From Nematopogon swammerdamellus (Eukaryota; Arthropoda; Insecta; Lepidoptera; Adelidae): 64,000 nt of DNA. The notes beneath the pieces were generated by a model. The model did no database searches. It was not told the origin of the DNA and saw only the letters and a list, made by a program, of their open reading frames with translations. The stretch is from assembly GCA_946902875.1 (NCBI GenBank), contig OX336353.1, positions 19,233,151-19,297,150 on the forward strand, given 5' to 3'. The position numbers and the translations under genes were made by a program. Numbering within the stretch: position 1 is the first letter of the stretch; every line of letters begins with the position of its first letter. This document shows positions 1-9,326 of this stretch, piece after piece.

Positions 1-60
1 ATGGACACCAGGGTGAGCGAGGAGGCGACGCTCAAAGCCGCCGGCGCATGAAGGAACCAG

Positions 61-200
61 GTGCGTCCTCTATCCTCCTCTCCTTGGCCAGACCAGCACC
101 TGTCAGGCCGGTATGGCATTTGCAGCCTTCGCGTAAGACCGATTGACCATGGGCATCGTTAGACCCCTTATGGGTGACTCGGCGCCACATGTCGAACTTT
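61..200 (+). mobile_element. LINE-M 3'-end fragment
   Basis: From about position 104 this matches other LINE-M copies at 41.1, 46.1 and 48.6 kb: CACCTGTCAGG, a GGCATGGCAT-like block, CCATGGGC.TCGTTAGAC, and CGGCGCCACATGTCG at the end. In longer copies the upstream frame reads like the C-terminal tail of a Jockey/CR1-type reverse transcriptase. The piece here is 5'-truncated and non-coding. Confidence 0.6.
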
Positions 201-502
201 CTATAAATAAAACACTATACGAACATAGTTACCTACTCGACCAGTTCATGCCGCTTTTTAACTCTTCCGAATCCTAACTCATTCGCCGCCCACTTTACAT
301 GCCTATTCCAAACTTGCCAGCTCGTGCAGTCGATCACGTAGCGAGTGGAGTAGCGAGAGCCTGCGAGGAGGCTTATTGCGAAAGTTAACGTAAACTTACG
401 TAATATGTGGCGGGCTTCCGTTAACGCTTCGAATATCTGTCGTAGATGCGGGCTTGGAGGTTCCGTGTAGAGAGAATCTTTTATTTTTATATATTTTTTT
501 AA
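201..502. other. no gene recognised
   Basis: A 91-codon minus-strand open frame (233-508) resembles nothing I know and runs into the SINE tail next to it. I see no splice or coding signature. Confidence 0.5.
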
Positions 503-659
503 AGACACGGTTGGCTAAATCCCCTACTACAAACGTAATTTCAGCCCATAACACATTGGTGAACTAGGTAGCATGTCAGTGCTTCCCTTCGGTCGTGCCG
601 ACTAACTGGACGAAAAACACGGAACTGTTTACACAGCCGCTTTGACCGAACTTCATTCT
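503..659 (-). mobile_element. SINE-A, 3' fragment
   Basis: Reverse complement of the SINE-A tail, from GACACGGTTGGCTA through the CTTCCCTTCGGTCGTGCCG block to the TTTGACCGAACTTCATTC region. The 5S/tRNA head is missing, as expected of a 5'-truncated retroposon. Confidence 0.8.
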
Positions 660-1039
660 ATAACCTGGTAAAGCATACAGGGTAACAGATACAGTAAGCG
701 TAGCAGTATACATTGCTGATCTGAAGGTTAAACGCTACCGCCTAGATAGAACAACGGCCAGCCTCAAAGGTCGGATGAACATTGCTTACCGTTCATGATC
801 AAACGCCTAAGAAGCTACGCACCACCACCAGGCTACTGAGGTTGACAAATTTATCCAACCGCGTCAAATTCTGTAAAATTAATATAAGGGTGACTGCTTC
901 GTCTGAAAACAATAGTTTTCAGGCGAATCAGCCACCCCTACATTATTCAAAGTGCACCTTCGTGCAATATTTTTGGTCTCCAGCTACTCCAGTCTGTGTC
1001 TTCCATGAAACCACTAGACGTTCTGGGTGGTAGCAGACC
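660..1039. other. no gene recognised
   Basis: Only short open frames. There is a small hairpin around 900-940 (GTCTGAAAAC/GTTTTCAGGC). No recognised repeat. Confidence 0.4.
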
Positions 1040-1310
1040 TACAAAAACTTTTGAGGACACTAAACTTAGTTCCTCAAATCGTTCCTCTGTCGCACTGCTA
1101 GGGTGCGGAATTGTCTACCGACGAGTGTCTTTCCCGTTATGTTCAACCAGGGAATCTTTCAAACGTCGTATAAATAAGCTGGATAACGCTTCTATAGTCC
1201 ACAAATCAGCTAATACAGGTTCTCATTGAGCACTGTTTCACGACGTGAGGAGGATTTGGCTGCTTCGGATACCTCCGGTCCCTCGGCACAGCAACCCATA
1301 CCCATAAACC
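1040..1310 (+). pseudogene. LINE-K reverse transcriptase C-terminal remnant
   Basis: The frame at 996-1229 aligns with the C-terminal tail of LINE-K seen better at 6334-6571. Shared features are the run before and after the W-N-C-L-P position, the FKRRIN motif, the K-S-A near the stop, and the conserved 3' UTR block that includes a CCCTCGGCACAGC-type sequence. This copy is much more diverged: the key tryptophan context is lost and the upstream RT domain is absent. It is non-functional. Neighbours are a repeat-F hairpin just downstream and SINE-A at 1681. Confidence 0.6.
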
Positions 1311-1385
1311 AAAAAATCTAGGCGGTAGGAGTCGCTTCGCGCTCCTACCGCCTTTTTTTAAACGTGGAATCACGGTGGCACGTGA
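1311..1385 (+). repeat. repeat-F fragment with hairpin
   Basis: Contains an 11-bp perfect stem (1321-1331 with 1342-1352, GGCGGTAGGAG) and a 10-nt loop, followed by a T run. A related sequence, GGTAGGAATCACTTCGCACTCCTGCC, lies at about 44211 with matching flanks, so this is a dispersed repeat and not a terminator. Confidence 0.55.
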
Positions 1386-1680
1386 AGAATACATGTATGT
1401 ATTTTCCCTTGATAAACAATTAATGTCAAAAAATATAAAAAAATCTGGTCAGGGGTACTCTTGAAACGAATGAAAAAAAAACATCGTCCAACTTTGATGA
1501 CTCACTGTGCCTGCAAATATTATAATAATATGTTCATGTTGTTGTATTTACGCCACCTTCCTCATTTTGATGATATAATGTGTTTTGTATGTGCGTTACT
1601 TAGAAAATGAGCATTGACCATTTTCCCGGTACATTTTTCGTGTCGGTGACGTCATATTTATTCTCACCTTGTACCATATG

Positions 1681-2045
1681 TCAGCCTCGATATCTCAGTC
1701 GTGCAGACAGTCGACTGTCACGCTGGGCCGGTCAGTACTTGGATGGGTGACCGCTCGACTGTTGGAGGCTGACCGTGGTTCGGAGTCCACGTAAAACTGT
1801 AGGTCTCTTCCCTTCTTACCTTACTAGGTGGTAGGGTTCAACCCGCCCGGGTTGGTACAACCGCACTGAATGAAACGTCGGTCGAAACGGCTATGTAAAT
1901 ATTTGTGTTTTCCGTCCAGTTCAGTGTAGCCGGCACGACCGAAGGGAAGCACTGACGTGGCACCTAGTTCACCCGGTGTTATGGGCTGACACCACGGATG
2001 ATGTGGGTGATGTAGCCAACCGTGTCAGTTTCCATAAAAAAAAAA
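1681..2045 (+). mobile_element. SINE-A, full length
   Basis: About 365 bp. The head has TCAGCCTCGATATCTCAG (tRNA D-arm/box-A-like), then CAGTACTTGGATGGGTGACC (5S rRNA internal control region, box C), then GTGGTTCGGAGTCCACG (tRNA T-arm/box-B-like). The body carries TTACTAGGTGGTAGGGTT and GGTACAACCGCACTGAATGA. The tail is GATGTAGCCAACCGTGTCAG, then TTTCCAT plus poly-A. CAGCCTC near the start pairs with GAGGCTG after the 5S segment and closes the head RNA. Confidence 0.88.
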
Positions 2046-3029
2046 TCTCAGCTCAAAATGCGCTCTCTCTATCTAGCCTCATCAAAGACCGTTGTTGGCT
2101 AGTACTATGTGCTTAGCGCTGCATAGCTCGCTTGCGCATTCCTTATCGCTTGCAGCATAGTTCGAGGTTCGAGGTCGCGGTTAGGCGCTGCGTTTTCGAA
2201 TTAGCGCGCACCAGGTGTGTCACACTCACACTGAAGAGTTAGTAACTATTCCGAGTTACACCACGGCTAACGGTTAAAACGCCGCTTACTTACGTAGAAT
2301 TAGTGCCTAGTCACAGATCACTTAATAGTTACTTCGTAACGGATAAATCACTCCATAGAAAAGTTCCATACCTTCAGCTTTAATAGCCTACTGCTTCACG
2401 TCGCCAGTCGCTGCGTGCGAAAATGTACCTAAACGATCGAGTGTAAAGTGCATTATTGCTTTGCAGCTGCGCGCAGTTGCGTGGGCGAGCGTGTAGGTAT
2501 GTTTCGCGCGGCTGACGAATTTTTACTGAATTAGACCAACGGCTGCCCACCGGGCGGTAGGTAGTTAGCGCGCGCAAGTACATAGAGTGCGTGAGGCCTA
2601 GTTTTTGTACATAGCTCACCTGTATGTTTTTTTTGTGGGCGGTAGTGTTTAATGAAAGGACGTGTTTTATTATATTTGCCCGCGGCTTCACTCGCGGTAG
2701 ACTCGGTTTAATAGCAAATCCGATTCACGTGCGTGCGGGCGACTACCTATATCTACTCTTTATTCTATGTATCTAACATCACTTCTACCAAACCAATACT
2801 GCAACTCAACGCAACAGAACTGCTAACGCCAACTATTTCATCCATCTATTCGACACTAAATTCCGTCATACTATACTTTATTTCATACTGCTCAGACCTA
2901 AGGCTATTTAGCCTGATGGTATATAGGCTGTAGTGAGCTTCAAGAACTGCTTTTTACATTAATATTTTAAAATACACTGCATAATACAAAATATATTCAA
3001 AACAAACACAAAATATCTTTATTATTAGG
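2046..3029. other. no gene recognised
   Basis: Mixed-composition DNA with short open frames only. CCCGCGGCTTCACTCGCGGT at 2679-2698 resembles the reverse complement of the Helitron 3' end but lacks a body. Confidence 0.4.
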
Positions 3030-3376
3030 GAAGGTGTGGAACTGAGCTTGCGATGGCTTCACCGAACATATCCGGAATACTTTTCCGCAATCGGCGGTTC
3101 TTCTCACCGGCACAACTATTCCTGTTGTACAAAACCCAGATTAGGCCGGTGATGGAGTACTGCAGTCACATCTGGGAGGGTAGTCCCCATTATCTGCTAG
3201 CATCATTGGACTCGATACAGCGCCGAGCCATCCGTCTTGTTGGTGACCCGAAACTTACAGATGGTCTGGAGTCATTGAGCCACAGACGATTTGTGGGTTC
3301 GCTTAGTCTGTTTTACAGATACTATCACGGACGCTGCTCTGCGGAACTAGCATCCCTTATTCCTTGCCACCCGTCC
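3030..3376 (+). pseudogene. LINE-K reverse transcriptase C-terminal half (5' piece)
   Basis: An open frame at 3053-3379 encodes the thumb-side end of a non-LTR retrotransposon reverse transcriptase of the Jockey/CR1 type. Recognisable features in order are a YKTQIRPVMEYCSHIW segment, a leucine-rich LLASLDSIQRRAIRLV segment and an SLSHRR..GSLSLFYRYYHG.CS.EL segment. The frame is cut at 3376 by the 2.96-kb inverted-repeat transposon, and the rest of the same LINE resumes at 6332. The upstream endonuclease and RT catalytic parts are absent, so this was already a 5'-truncated copy when it was interrupted. Confidence 0.82.
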
Positions 3377-4300
3377 TAGTGGAGGATTTAGTGCGATATA
3401 CCCTGCATTTTTACTTAGAAGGCTCATACTTGCAACAGTTGTTCCTTAGGTGCTCCTGAATGGATTTACACCGGTAGACATCGGGGGTCACCGCGGGGGT
3501 GGCGGGGGGAGGGGGTGGAAGTTTGCTTCTGCCGCGCTTCACTTTTCACCCTATTCCTTCAATACTATAGGTATTAGGGCAAGTGTGGTGTCATTTTCAG
3601 ATAACTCAAGGAAGACGGATTCATTTCTGGAAGAAACATTTTGCCTTTCTATACAAAAAAATATAAATATTAGGCAAAACTCACAAAACGTGAATTTTTT
3701 TTTTTAAATAAACGTCGTTTACTTTTGAACTACTAAAGATAAAGATAAATAAAAAATATGTACTAAAAGCTGCATTTACCAGGATTACAAATATATAAAT
3801 TTTATTGGGATGGCGTAATAATAAGTAAGTGAAAAAAAATTTAAAACAGTGCCTTGTATTTACATTTTGAGGCGAACATCGTGCTAAGATCAAGCTAAGA
3901 TGCGTAGTAAATTGAAAACAGTACCTAGGTTATACGTGATAACTATTATTATTATACATTTGTAAAATTATTGCTAATTAAACATTAAATTATTCACATA
4001 CCCACACACCCACCCTCACATACACACACACATACCTACCTTACTTACCCATGTTTGTGATTGCTACCTAAAGTAAATGATTTATAATATTACCATGTCG
4101 TCATTTTTGATTTTTGGAAACTGACACGGTTGGCTACATCACCTACAACATCCGTGATGTAAGCCCATAACACCGGGTGAACTAGGTGCCATTTCAATGC
4201 TTCCCTTAATTTCGCGCCGGCTACACTGAACTGGACGGAAAACACGAACTATTCACATAGCCGTTTCGACCAAGGTTCTATTAATTTGATAATAGTTATA
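3377..4300 (+). repeat. left terminal inverted repeat arm
   Basis: Matches 5410-6331 in reverse orientation over nearly the whole length, including the G-rich block at 3485-3520, the T run at 3695-3705 and a SINE-A tail. Differences are scattered point changes and a roughly 13-bp insertion near 6299 in the other arm. The open frame at 3450-3707 mirrors one in the other arm and is probably not coding. Confidence 0.85.
4115..4283 (-). mobile_element. SINE-A 3' fragment inside left TIR
   Basis: Reads GACACGGTTGGCTACATCAC through CCGTTTCGACC, then breaks off. The same breakpoint occurs in the right TIR, so the SINE became part of the TIR before the arms were copied or homogenised. Confidence 0.82.
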
Positions 4301-4454
4301 TTAGTTAAAAAGTAGTTCCGGAAGTGACATAGAAGTTCTGAAAAGGGGGGCCCATATGGCGAACAAAGAAGTATCCACTTCAAAAAAATATTAGTAAATA
4401 TACATGTCATAATATAAAATAACGACGTATTTTTCAATCGTCGTCATTGCCTTT

Positions 4455-5228
4455 TCGAGCCGCCCTTCAGTCGCTGACAAAGGCCTCCCATGCTTCAAAA
4501 GCACTTTTCTTCCCTTTTCCGCTGAAGCAAGAGACAGTGTCACACCCAGAAAACGCATTAAACAGAGGCAAGGCCCTCGCTCTCTGTGGTACTGTAAAAA
4601 AATTACATTATAATATAAAGCATCTATTGTGTCTATAATTATTAATTAATATAGGTATAGGTAATGCAAACATTTAAGTCTTTACTTATGGAAGTCGCAA
4701 TATCATGGCAGCAAAGTTACTGGCGGAAAGCAGTGGTTCTGTACCGCTGAAGGCCGGGAGGACAGGAGGAAAATTGGAGAGGCGTATGTCCAGCAGTGGA
4801 CGCTTACACGCTGACTGACTGACTGACTGACTGAAAGGTACTGGTGGTGTTTTCCAGTACCTATGTGCACCCACAGCTCTTCAAGCTGAGGTAATTTTTG
4901 TACCTGTGCAACTGCTAGCACGACGACATCGGTTTCTACAGTACGTAGTATAATTTTTGTTAAGCCCATCATGCGAGTATCCGCCTCTTCATGATTACAC
5001 GGGGCTAATCGCTGTGTGTCACGGGCACGGGTGATGTTGGTGAAAATATTTGGCCCATCCGTGATGCAAACTTCTTTCCCATTCTCAATTTCGTTTGCGT
5101 AGGATTGGCAGAGTATTGAAAGCAAGTGAAACAGTCCTTCTTTGTTTGAATTGTCCCTTAGGAAATTCCCCCAGCCTTTAGGTATATTGGCCGTAGCAGA
5201 CACCAGTGTTTTTGTCCAGTGCCACGTT
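4455..5228 (-). pseudogene. XPG/PIN-like nuclease domain remnant (transposase of the long-TIR element)
   Basis: Read on the minus strand from 5228, the frame shows NIPKGWGNFLRDNSNKEGLF, then CNHEEADTRMM (acidic HEEAD motif), TVETDVVVLAVA (second acidic motif) and a LPQLEELWVHIGTGKHHQYL segment. A RTE-type insertion at about 4690-4837 interrupts it. Beyond that the same strand resumes at about 4544-4469 with GCDTVSCFSGKGKKSAFEAW, which resembles the helix-two-turn-helix of FEN1/XPG nucleases. I recall this combination from uncharacterised transposon-linked invertebrate proteins, and XPG-like nuclease domains are described for Academ transposases. There are stops outside the blocks, no start and no zinc-finger part, so it is dead. 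Confidence 0.6.
4690..4837 (+). mobile_element. RTE-type LINE 3' end with (TGAC)n tail
   Basis: GAGAGGCGTATGTCCAGCAG followed by TGGACGC, then (TGAC)5. This looks like the 3' end of lepidopteran RTE elements, which finish in a short tandem repeat instead of poly-A. It is 5'-truncated and sits inside the transposase remnant. Confidence 0.6.
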
Positions 5229-5409
5229 TTTCTCTAGTTATATTTTTTAGACTGTCGCTCTTATACGCTCTTAAACGCGGCGGCGGCGACCGTACGGTGC
5301 GGCGCGGGGGGCGACTAGAATCATACGCACCCCGCAGCTATCCCCCGCCCGCCGGTAAGTAGGCATAGGTACGTACTTACTACGTACCTAATAAATAATC
5401 TACAAATTA
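5229..5409. other. GC-rich spacer in transposon centre
   Basis: Short CG-rich patch (GCGGCGGCGGCGACCG and a GGCGCGGGGGGCG run) followed by AT-rich sequence. No frame or repeat recognised. Confidence 0.35.
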
Positions 5410-6331
5410 ATAGAACTAATATAAACTGTTAATAGAACTTTATGAAATTAATAGAGCTTCGGTCGAAACGGCTATGCGAATAGTTCGTGTTTTCCGTCCA
5501 GTTCAGTGTAGCCGGCGCGAAATGAAGGGAAGCAATGACATGTCACCTAGTTCACCCGGTGTTATGGGCTGACATCACGGATGTTGTAGGTGATGTAGCC
5601 AACCGTGTCAGTTTCCATAAAAAAATGACGACATGGTAATAAATATAAAGCATTTACTTTAGGTAGCAATCACAAACATGGGTAAGTTAGGTATGTGTGT
5701 GTGTATTTGAGGGTGTGTGTGTGTGTATGTGAATAATCTAATGTTTAATTAGCAATAATTTTACAAATGTATAATAATAATAATTATCACGTATCACCTA
5801 GGTACTGTTTTCGCTATGTTCGCCTCAAAATGTAAATACACCGCACTGTTTTGAATTTTTTTTTCACTCCCTTATTATTACTCCATCCCAATAAAATTTA
5901 CATATTTGTAATCCTGGTAAATGCAGCTTTTAGCAAATATTTTTTATTTATCTTTATCTTCAGTAGTTCAAAAGTAAACGACGTTTATTTAAAAAAAAAA
6001 TTTTCACGTTTTGTGAGTTTTGCCTAATATTTACATTTTTTTGTATAGAAAGGCAAAATGTTTCTTCCAGAAATGAATCCGTCATCCTTGAGTTATCCGA
6101 AAATGACATCACACTTGCCCTAATACCTATAGTTTTGAAGGAATAGGGTACAAAGTGAAGCGCGGCAGAAGCAAACTTCCACCCCCTCCCCCCGCCACCC
6201 CCGCGGTGACCCCCGATGTCTACCGGTGGAAATCCACTCAGGAGCACCTAAGGAACAACTGTTGCAAGTATGAGCCTTCTAAGTAAAAATGCAGGGTGTC
6301 CATACAAACTATCGCACTAAATCCCCCACTA
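5410..6331 (-). repeat. right terminal inverted repeat arm
   Basis: Reverse complement of the left arm, ending CCCCCACTA at 6331 and followed by the duplicated TCC and resumed LINE-K sequence. Confidence 0.85.
5455..5625 (+). mobile_element. SINE-A 3' fragment inside right TIR
   Basis: GGTCGAAACGGCTATG through CAGTTTCCATAAAAAAA. It mirrors 4115-4283 and has the same truncation point. Confidence 0.82.
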
Positions 6332-6668
6332 TCCTATCTCCGCATGACTTGTCGCAGAGAGACTCAGCACCCTTTTGTTGAGACAGACATTGGGCTTTTG
6401 AGAACCCATCGGTTTTCTAAATCGTTTCTTTGTCGCACCGCTAGAGTGTGGAACTGTCTTCCGGCGAGTGTGTTTCCTGAATCCTTTAACCTGGGTGTCT
6501 TCAAGCGTCGTATTAACGGGCTAGACAGCCTAGCAACAGTCCGCAAATCTGCTGGCATGGCTCCTAACTGAGCGTTGTTTCGCGAGGAGAGGTGATTTTG
6601 GCTCTGTCGACTGCACCATTGGTCCCTCGCCACAGCCACCCATGCTGGTTTACATTTAAAAAAAAATC
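6332..6668 (+). pseudogene. LINE-K reverse transcriptase C-terminus and 3' UTR (3' piece)
   Basis: Continuation of the LINE interrupted at 3376. The frame ending at 6571 encodes LLRTHRFSKSFLCRTARVWN then CLPASVFPESFNLGVFKRRI and stops at TGA after a MAPN tail. An arginine-rich stretch, the R.WN.LP motif and FKRRI are typical of the very C-terminus of Jockey/CR1-type ORF2 proteins. The 3' UTR (GAGGTGATTTTGGCTC, ACAGCCACCCATG, TTTACAT) ends in an A run at 6656-6666. With 3030-3376 it makes one copy split by the transposon. Confidence 0.8.
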
Positions 6669-6894
6669 GGCAGTAGAGGAGGGTGTTAATCGAGGTCGGG
6701 ACTAGCGAGTGGCCACTCTAAATTTCCCGCGCATGCTTCACGTTTCGGCTCGCATCAAGCCCTCGTCAGCTAGTCTGCGTTGACTAGGACGCGAGAAAAC
6801 CACCATTCCCGCTCTCAACCTCCCTCTCTCTACCTATCCATATTCTGTAGGATGCTTCCAGTGACGTTTTCGAAGCTCTCTCCATATAATGAGC
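6669..6894 (-). mobile_element. probable 3' UTR of the restriction-endonuclease LINE
   Basis: Lies directly after the stop codon of the minus-strand frame at 6895-7446 and ends where LINE-K's A run begins. It contains the inverse of a GCCGAAACGTGAAGC motif. Assignment is by position only. Confidence 0.35.
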
Positions 6895-7446
6895 TTAGCT
6901 TGGCAGCCCTAGATTCTTGAAGAGACTGTAGAGCGACTTCGCTGGTAGTCCTCTTGCTCCGACTTCCACAGCGAAGAGATCAGTCTTGAATCCGTTTCTC
7001 ACAATCCGGTCTACTAAGTTGCAGTACTTGTTAAGTTTGATTTTGTGGTCCTTCGGTATGTTACTTTCCCATGGAACTGTAAGTTCAACAAGTACTACAT
7101 GCTTTGTCGCTTTTGAGAATATGAGTATATCCGGTCTTAATGCTGTGGTACAGATTTCCGAAGGCATTTGGTAATGCTTCTCATGTGTGCCCATCAACAA
7201 TTCCCAATCCTCTGCTGCTCCCAAAATTGAAGAAGGTTTAGTCCTATCTTTGGGCAGCTTATTGGCTCCAGGTTTCACAAAGTTGACCTTCTGGAAGCCG
7301 CTACTGGTTTGCCCTTTCCTGGTCAATGATGCAATTGATAGGTTGATGGCCTCTCTGATGATTTGGAGGACTGTATCATGACGGTAGGAATACTGGCCTC
7401 GCTCAAGTAGTATTTTGCATCGGCATAACAAATGTTTGATCCGCAC
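6895..7446 (-). pseudogene. R2/NeSL-type LINE C-terminal restriction-like endonuclease
   Basis: A 183-codon uninterrupted frame with a TAA stop at 6895-6897. Near the N-terminal end is a C-x-C followed by RGQYSYRHDTVLQIIREA, the Cys/His-rich region before the nuclease. Around the middle is LRPDILIFSKATKHVVLVEL followed by TVPWE, which has the spacing of a PD-(D/E)XK nuclease (PD, then E-L-T about 15 residues on). After it comes an NKYCNL..NGFKTDLFAVEVGARG segment. In R2-like non-LTR retrotransposons this domain nicks the target. The reverse transcriptase part is missing because a stop lies upstream (7456-7458), so this is a 5'-truncated insertion. The intact frame suggests it is fairly young. 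A domesticated nuclease is possible but unsupported. Confidence 0.65.
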
Positions 7447-8235
7447 AAAAATGTATTATAATAACTATCTTTGTGTAAATCGTACTTTAAGATTGTCATC
7501 GACGAGTAATTAAGATAAATTCAACCATTATTACGTGTTACTTCTTAAATGTGACCACTTTTATATGTCGCATAACTTCGTATAATTTTTAAAGAGACAC
7601 TAATAATAAAATTACCATCATTGCAGTTGAACAAATTCCCTCTTCCAAAATTATTTCATAAAATTGTTCACTGCAAAAATAACACAAAAAAAAAACGCCG
7701 TGATGTATATTAACGAGGAATTTTTGCATAGAAATTTGTTTTAGTCAAGATTTATGAAAATTATTTTTTCTTCCCCTCTTTAGCGCGGGCGAGGGCTAAT
7801 CTTGAGGTGGGTCACGAGGCGAGGGTGGAGGGGTGCAGGACGGGAGGGGGGGGGGGGGGGGGGGGGGGGGGGTTTGTAATAATTAATATCTCAGGCGCGC
7901 TGTAGAAATGGCTACATCACTGCGCCGCGCGGTGAGATGTGAAATATTTATTCATGGGTTGAATGGGCGTGGGGAGTTTCGTGCGTAAATAGCATTTTTT
8001 ATTATATTTAAGTATAACTATTTCTGTGTTTAGTAGCATTTTAAATCTGGTAGAATGAACGCTAACCCTACCGATACTGATTGATGCCAAAATATGGTTA
8101 ATAATAAATATTTGTATCTTTGATTTGTATACTATATTTGTATACCTACCTGTGACTTGTAATATGAGATATTATTACAAATAAATGATTTGATTTGATT
8201 TGGTTTGGTTTGAATGCATTTACAGGTATAGGAAT
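7447..8235. other. no gene; G-homopolymer and AT-rich spacer
   Basis: Contains an uninterrupted run of 27 G (7846-7872) in a purine-rich strand and a (TTTGA/TTTGG)n-like tail at 8180-8212 of the type that ends some CR1-like LINEs. No coding sequence seen. Confidence 0.5.
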
Positions 8236-8482
8236 GGTTTTTAGAGTTCCGTATCCACACGAAAGCTCATTACCAAACCCATGCCGTCTATCTGTCTGTC
8301 TGTCAGTCTGTCTGTCCGTCCGTCCGTCCGGGGGGTGTATCTTTTGAACCGTAATAGGTAGTCCGTTGGAATGTTCACAGAATATCCGTTATTATAGCGG
8401 ATATGCAAAAAACAGACAGACACCAGAGCGATCCCATAAGGGTCCCTTTTTTGGTATTTTGCGACGGGACCCTAAAAAAAAA
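8236..8482 (+). repeat. repeat-B copy, 3'-truncated
   Basis: TTTTAGAGTTCCGTATCC, a (CTGT/CCGT)n run at 8290-8330, TTTGAACCGTAATAGGTAG and TCACAGAATAT, then a divergent 3' part ending GGGACCCTAAAA. Confidence 0.75.
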
Positions 8483-8593
8483 GTAAACAAGGAGTCCTCA
8501 TACAATTAACATATGTGCTAGAGACAGCGCCATCAATCTAATGATCACTTAACTAATATTGTAACTACCTAGGACCTAGGTCCTAAATTTTTA

Positions 8594-9022
8594 ACGACCG
8601 TTGGAGTCTGACCATAGTTCGGATTCCACGTAAAACTGTAGCTGCCTTCCCTTCTTACCTTACTAGGTGGTAGGGTTTATCCCGCCCGGGTTGGTACCAC
8701 CGCACTGAATGAAACGTCGGTCGAAACGGCTATGTAAATAGTTCGTGTTTTCCGTCCATTTCAGTGTAGCCAACATGAAATGAAGGGAAGCGCTGACAAG
8801 GCACCTAGCTCACCCGGCGTTTGAAAGCATACCCGACGCCAGCGCGGTCAGTGACGTAACAAATGTTAGGTGAAGGTACATTTTAAAGGGCTTAATTTTC
8901 ACTTTCTGTGGTTGAAAATATACACGATGCTAGCGCGGCCAGTGACGTCACGAGCGTTGGGTAGAGGTATATTTTCCAAATACGCCATTATGGGCTACGG
9001 GATACGGTGTCAGGTTAAAAAA
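8594..9022 (+). mobile_element. SINE-A copy with a 165-bp internal insertion
   Basis: Starts in the head at GACCGTTGGAG and runs through body and tail to CACCCGGCGT (8820). Foreign sequence follows to about 8987, then a shortened tail TTATGGGCTAC..GTGTCAGG and an A run. The insert has a tandem pair of about 65 bp (8821 and 8922, period about 101) sharing AGCGCGG.CAGTGACGT.AC. Confidence 0.6.
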
Positions 9023-9261
9023 AACCAAGTACCAAGTCAGTGCTTCCCTTTGTCCTCTCTCTGACCAGAAACTATTTTCTGTATGCAGAATAACCACACA
9101 ACTCTTCCCCCATTTCTTCCTTACATCAGCATTACTCCTCGATCACTAGTAGAGAAATTCCGTCGTCTCCGTCGGTTGTCTAGTGCGGTCTTCTCTACTC
9201 CACTAATGACGCTGCCCATGCATATATGTACGTAGAGGCGCCATTAGTAACATCAATGTGT

Positions 9262-9326
9262 TTAATTTACATGAGGTGCAATGGCGAACTTATCCCTTAC
9301 AGAGATTTCATCCAGTAGATTTTTGG
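9262..9326 (-). mobile_element. LINE-N 3' UTR fragment
   Basis: TTACATGAGGTGCA and ACTTATCCCTTACAGAGA are the reverse complement of the LINE-N 3' end that is clearer at 31125-31247 and 46150-46275. Confidence 0.55.

Larger units (their letters stand above)
3377..6331. mobile_element. long-TIR DNA transposon (Academ-like candidate)
   Basis: The sequence at 3377-4300 is the inverted counterpart of 5410-6331. Ends are TAGTGGAGGATTTAGTGCGA and, on the other side, its complement ending CCCCCACTA. It interrupts LINE-K, and TCC is present on both sides (3374-3376, 6332-6334). The uninterrupted LINE-K copy at about 37090 has TCC once, so a 3-bp target duplication fits. The TIRs are about 0.9 kb, and each contains the same truncated SINE-A. 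The central 1.1 kb holds a decayed minus-strand coding remnant. Academ is inferred from that remnant and the 3-bp duplication; another superfamily is possible. Confidence 0.75.

Noticed and set aside
1321..1358. Bacterial-type intrinsic terminator
   Set aside because: The stem plus T run looks like one, but the setting is an animal genome and the sequence is part of dispersed repeat-F.
7846..7872. 27-G tract as a functional quadruplex or regulatory site
   Set aside because: Homopolymers of this length are often polymorphic or assembly-uncertain; no supporting context.
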